Assembly: GCA_027451305.1 (NCBI GenBank)
Contig: DAIDJQ010000058.1
Location: 1 to 7,071 of the forward strand
Source: Cellulomonas sp.
GTDB taxonomy: Bacteria; Actinomycetota; Actinomycetes; Actinomycetales; Cellulomonadaceae
Length of the DNA stretch: 7,071 bases
Direction: 5' to 3'
Shown: positions 4,577 through 7,071 of the stretch, piece by piece
Layout of the letters: the number at the start of each line of letters is the position of its first letter
Numbering within the stretch: the first letter of the stretch is position 1
Notes under the pieces: generated by a model
Told to the model about the DNA's origin: nothing
Database searches by the model: none
What the model saw: the letters and a program-made list of their open reading frames with translations, nothing else
Program-made: the position numbers and the translations under genes

Positions 4577-4653
4577 CTGACCAGTCTTGCGGGTGAGCGT
4601 TTCGGGTGCAGGCTGTTTGCTCGTTGGACTGCCTGCGGGCGCAACCGGCGCGC

Positions 4654-4660
4654 GGAAGGA
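4654..4660 (+). promoter_or_regulatory. Shine-Dalgarno sequence of the 146-aa zinc-ribbon gene
   Basis: GGAAGGA lies 7 bases before the ATG at 4668. It decides between this start and an upstream in-frame start at 4587 that would overlap the divergent gene. Confidence 0.75.
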
Positions 4661-4667
4661 TGGTGGC

Positions 4668-5108
4668 ATGTCGGGTGAGTGGAACGCCGAGGACCGTCAG
4701 CAGCCGTGGGCGCGGAGGGTTGCCCGCAAGGTCGGAGACGACCGGCAGATCGAGGGCATGCGCTGCCCGTTCTGTGGCAACACCCAGCTGCTGCTCGGCT
4801 ACGCCGACATCGCCGAGGACCACGAGCGGCTGGATCTGTACTGCAACGCGAGCGGTTGTGATGCGCGTGAGATGGTCATCCTCGTCACGCGCGACGGCAC
4901 CCATGGCAACGCGGCGCGAGGTGACGTGCAAGCGCTGAATGCCATCGACTCGGGCCGCACGGTCAACGACGGTGCGATCCACGTTGAGACGCTGGCGGAG
5001 TTGCTCGACGTCGACGAAGAGGAAATGAACCGCCAAACGTTCGCCCGGCGCAACACCTCATACCCGGTCATGGACCTTCGCCCGCCTGCCGCCGACCCGC
5101 AGGACTAG
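4668..5108 (+). CDS. 146-aa zinc-ribbon protein of unknown function
   Basis: ATG at 4668, behind GGAAGGA, to TAG at 5106-5108. A charged N-terminal helix (residues 1-30) is followed by MRCPFCGN (C33, C36), a 22-residue acidic spacer (LLLGYADIAEDHERLDLY) and CNASGC (C59, C64). This is a CxxC...CxxxxC zinc ribbon like those in replication, transcription or recruitment proteins. After it come a short strand (EMVILVTRDGTHG) and a C-terminal acidic region (LAELLDVDEEEMNRQ, about 109-123) that may be helical. No catalytic residues are evident. It is divergent from the 145-aa gene with 91 bases between them, which must hold both promoters. A role as a regulator or as a small adaptor in the same module is possible. 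Coding is sure, the zinc site is likely, the function is unknown. Confidence 0.8.
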   Translation: MSGEWNAEDRQQPWARRVARKVGDDRQIEGMRCPFCGNTQLLLGYADIAEDHERLDLYCNASGCDAREMVILVTRDGTHGNAARGDVQALNAIDSGRTVNDGAIHVETLAELLDVDEEEMNRQTFARRNTSYPVMDLRPPAADPQD

Positions 5109-5279
5109 GCGCGCCGCTGCAGCAGCCACGTGGGGGTCGCTCACGGCGTGACGTTTCGCGCCCCACGCCATCCGGTATGCAGAGGGCTACCGATCAGGTA
5201 GTGCCACGCGTATGAGACGACGTGGGTGGCGCGGAGTACGTTGCCGAGCGTCACCTCAGGCACGACGAACGGAGCGGTT

Positions 5280-5726
5280 GTGACGGAGCTGCTCGAGGAC
5301 ATGTGGGCGACGCGGGACTTGCCGGTGCTCGTTGAAGCAACGCGTCTCGTCGATCGCGGCGGTGTCGTCGTCGACGTCGACGGGCTCGTGCGAGGACTCG
5401 GCGGCATCGACACCCCCGACGTGATCCGGGCACTGCGCGCCCTTGAACGACGAGGGCTCGTCCAGATGTTCTGGACGAGCACCCCGGGTGGGTCGACCGT
5501 GACGAACGTCGCGGGCGAGGCCTACGTGCTCACCGGCCTGCACCCCAACGGCGACGACGCCGCCAGCCGCCTCGTCGACGCCATCCGCCAAGCCGCAGAG
5601 CTCGTCGACTCCCCCGACGAGAAGAGCCGCCTCAAGCGTCTCGGAGACAGCGCAGCCGCCGTCGGACGCGGAGTGCTCGGCGATGTCCTTGCAGCCGTGA
5701 TCACGAAGACCACGCTCGGAGTCTGA
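5280..5726 (+). CDS. 148-aa winged-helix-like hypothetical protein
   Basis: GTG at 5280 with GGAG (5271-5274) 5 bases upstream is the preferred start; an in-frame GTG at 5226 would give 166 residues but has no good ribosome site. Residues 1-30 look helical. Residues 45-88 (TPDVIRALRALERRGLVQMF, a turn STPGGS, then TNVAGEAYVLTGLHP) follow the helix-helix-wing plan of a winged HTH, where the RALRALERRGLV helix is typical. The C-terminal third (SRLVDAIRQAAELV and RLKRLGDSAAAVGRGVLGDVLAAVIT) is helical, and its last 20 residues are hydrophobic enough to pack in an oligomer. I recall similar small actinobacterial hypotheticals but no named family. It is probably a DNA-binding or replisome-side regulator. 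The 171 bases before it hold no other gene; they include the short inverted repeat TCACG-G-CGTGA (5141-5151), a possible operator. Confidence 0.75.
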   Translation: MTELLEDMWATRDLPVLVEATRLVDRGGVVVDVDGLVRGLGGIDTPDVIRALRALERRGLVQMFWTSTPGGSTVTNVAGEAYVLTGLHPNGDDAASRLVDAIRQAAELVDSPDEKSRLKRLGDSAAAVGRGVLGDVLAAVITKTTLGV

Positions 5727-5823
5727 CGCCAGCCGCAACCCGTAGCACACCGCGCCCGGATCCGACAGATCGCGGCCCTCGAACATCAGCACCGGCGACG
5801 ACAAGTCCAACAACACCACCTCC
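5727..5823 (-). pseudogene. Possible truncated gene start on the - strand
   Basis: On the - strand GGAGG (complement of 5819-5823) lies 5 bases before TTG at 5813. The frame then reads LLDLSSPVLMFEGRDLSDPG and AVCYGLRLA with strongly coding-like composition up to about 5727. There it runs into the antisense of the 148-aa gene. It would follow the DUF1524 gene by 47 bases in the same direction. The simplest reading is the 5' end of a gene that was cut off when the 148-aa gene was joined here. It could also be chance. No family recognised. Confidence 0.35.
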
Positions 5824-5860
5824 GTGTCTGGCGATCGGGCCGGGTGTGCTGCTGAGGTGC

Positions 5861-7071
5861 TCAGGCGGCGCGCCAGCGGTTGCGGGTGTCGGTGGCGGAG
5901 GTCTTGCACTGCATGAGCAGACCGGTCGAGGTGTGTCCGAAGGCGCCGGCGGGCTTGCAGAACGCACCGGGGTGCACGCCTTCCTGCACCGCTGGGGCGG
6001 AGGGAGCAGCTGGTGCGGGAGCGGCCGGCGCTGGAGCAGGCGCGGCGGGCGCAGGTGCGGCGGGGGTGGGGGTTTGGGTGGGTGCGGGTGGTGGGGTGAT
6101 GCCGGTGGGTAGGGGCTGGGTGGGGCAGGTCGACAGGACGCTGACCATGGCGTTCTGCTCGGCGGCGGTGACCCACAGGCCGTAGGTGTACTTCACGCCG
6201 ACCTGGCGGGCGACGTACTGGCAGCGGTAGGCCTTGTTCGGCGGCAGCCAGGTCGCGGCGTCCCCGTCGCCCTTCTGCACGTTCAACGGCCCGTCGACGG
6301 CCAGCAGGTTGACCAGGTCGTTGGCGAACTTCACGCGCGTGGCGGCGTCCCACTGCTGGGCGCCCTTCTGCCAGGCGTCGGACAGGGCCACGACATGGTC
6401 GATCTGCACCGCACTGGACGTCTCGGCGCCCCGCACGAACGCGATCGTCGTGCCGCTGTACGGGTCGGCCAGGGAGCCGGTCAGCACCTCGCAGGACCCG
6501 GCCTTGAGGGTGACCGCGGTCAGGTCCCGGGCCAGGACGTCGTTGCGTTGGTCGCAGCCGTTGCCGTCGGTGTCCTGCCAGGCGGGGCCGAACTGGTCCC
6601 GGCTGTACCCGGTCTTGGGTGCCCGTCCCTTGACCGCCAGCAGCAGGGCCGTGGCCAGCGCCGACTGCGGCGCGGCGTTGGTGCCGGCGGCGGCGACGTC
6701 GACCTGCGGCGCCAGCTCCGGTGCCGGCAACGCGGCGGCCTGATCCGCCAGACTCGCCGCGGTCGGTGTCGGCGTCGGGGTGGGCTTGGCGGCTGGGGAC
6801 GTCGACGGCCGCAACGTGCCGCTCGGTGTGGGCGTGGCTGACGGCGCAGTAGCCGTGGCCGGCTTGCTGGGTGGGGCGCCGGCGACCGCGCCGCCGACCA
6901 TCATCACCACAAGCCCACCAGCCAGGACACCGACCGCCGTGGTCCGGCTCAAGCTGCCCAGCCACGACCGATGCCGCGCCACCGCATACAAGCCCGTACC
7001 CATCAGGTACAGGCCACCGCAGATCAGCACCCCGCCCAGCCCGCTGGTCAACCCCAGCAGGGCCACCACGA
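5861..7071 (-). CDS. Membrane-linked DUF1524/HNH nuclease-like protein (5' end may lie outside window)
   Basis: TGA at 5861-5863; the frame is open to the right edge. The first possible start is GTG at 7069 (402 residues) and the true start may lie beyond. Two membrane spans (about 3-28 and 44-64) precede a Pro/Thr/Ala linker (65-105). The extracytoplasmic domain (about 135-315) has the marks of the DUF1524 HNH family: KGRAPKTGYSRDQFGPAW, GCDQRNDVLARDLT, the catalytic stretch QIDHVVALSDAWQKGA (D224, H225), FANDLVNLLAVDGPLNVQKGD (N250, N254, K266) and ATWLPPNKAYRCQYV. A second Pro/Ala low-complexity region (327-360) links to a 38-residue Cys-containing end (HPGAFCKPAGAFGHTS...CKTSATDTRNRWRA) that resembles a short C-terminal module found on several actinobacterial surface proteins. 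Known relatives are secreted nucleases or putative wall-associated proteins. Placement outside the membrane is inferred. The role could be DNA processing at the surface, nutrient scavenging, or entry control against incoming DNA. Confidence 0.88.
   Translation of the reverse strand, partial: VVALLGLTSGLGGVLICGGLYLMGTGLYAVARHRSWLGSLSRTTAVGVLAGGLVVMMVGGAVAGAPPSKPATATAPSATPTPSGTLRPSTSPAAKPTPTPTPTAASLADQAAALPAPELAPQVDVAAAGTNAAPQSALATALLLAVKGRAPKTGYSRDQFGPAWQDTDGNGCDQRNDVLARDLTAVTLKAGSCEVLTGSLADPYSGTTIAFVRGAETSSAVQIDHVVALSDAWQKGAQQWDAATRVKFANDLVNLLAVDGPLNVQKGDGDAATWLPPNKAYRCQYVARQVGVKYTYGLWVTAAEQNAMVSVLSTCPTQPLPTGITPPPAPTQTPTPAAPAPAAPAPAPAAPAPAAPSAPAVQEGVHPGAFCKPAGAFGHTSTGLLMQCKTSATDTRNRWRAA
5990..6096 (-). 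repeat. Low-complexity Pro/Ala-coding region with a G-quadruplex motif
   Basis: The region codes for repeated PAP/PAAP units in the nuclease gene. On the + strand it has short G-run repeats. Bases 6062-6082 give runs of 5, 5, 3 and 3 G separated by 1, 3 and 1 T, with further G-runs at 6086-6088 and 6093-6096. This fits the intramolecular G-quadruplex pattern on the template strand of the gene. Length variation between strains is expected. Confidence 0.55.

Noticed and set aside
4587..4667. N-terminal extension of the 146-aa zinc-ribbon protein from GTG 4587
   Set aside because: Low-complexity residues, no ribosome site, and it would run into the control region of the divergent gene; GGAAGGA before ATG 4668 decides the start.
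5226..5279. Upstream GTG start for the 148-aa protein
   Set aside because: No ribosome site near 5226, whereas GGAG stands 5 bases before GTG 5280; the extra 18 residues are Ser/Thr-rich and featureless. It remains possible.
5256..6965. 569-residue open frame on the - strand
   Set aside because: It is offset from the DUF1524 frame and antisense to the 148-aa gene; its product is Arg/Gly/His-rich. Only its part at 5727-5823 looks coding and is listed separately.

Overview
The window is GC-rich throughout. Codons favour G or C at the third position, GTG starts are common, and several protein families are typical of Actinobacteria: a membrane-linked DUF1524/HNH nuclease, an NrdH-type redoxin remnant, and LexA boxes of the Gram-positive type. 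I infer a high-GC actinobacterium but cannot name a genus. The mix of a conjugation-like membrane gene set, small unknown genes on both strands, a decayed gene and long gene-poor stretches suggests an accessory region such as a plasmid or an integrative conjugative element. No integrase, replication gene, relaxase or tRNA was seen.

Left part (1-2350, + strand): the 3' end of an Ala-rich, coiled-coil protein (candidate TrbL/VirB6-like tail) is followed one base later by a membrane-anchored M15-family D,D-carboxypeptidase. Next come a 52-residue single-TM protein and an 80-residue two-TM protein (candidate VirB2/TrbC-like pilin). Together these look like the wall-opening and channel part of a conjugation apparatus. 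The 160 bases before the 80-residue gene hold a perfect 16-bp palindrome, a LexA (SOS) box and a 10-bp direct repeat. Two strong hairpins at 2260-2350 close the set.

Middle (2437-4138): a convergent 96-residue Cys-rich gene on the - strand has a near-perfect LexA box 8 bases before its start. The same 18-bp operator core stands, in the same orientation relative to its gene, upstream of the pilin-like gene, so the two units may form one SOS regulon. To its right lies a frameshifted NrdH-like redoxin gene that has also lost its second active-site cysteine. A 37-residue CxxC/CxxC zinc-ribbon gene overlaps its end on the other strand. About 600 bases follow without a convincing gene, then an 80-residue acidic hypothetical gene.

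Right part (4139-7071): a divergent pair of unknown genes (145 aa on -, 146 aa zinc-ribbon protein on +), a 148-residue winged-helix-like protein, a possible truncated gene start on the - strand, and a large membrane-linked DUF1524/HNH nuclease on the - strand that may run off the right edge.

The most interesting signal is the paired LexA operators linking a putative transfer gene to an unknown Cys-rich protein, which suggests that transfer or a linked response is induced by DNA damage. Three different small Cys-pair proteins within 2.7 kb are a second theme.
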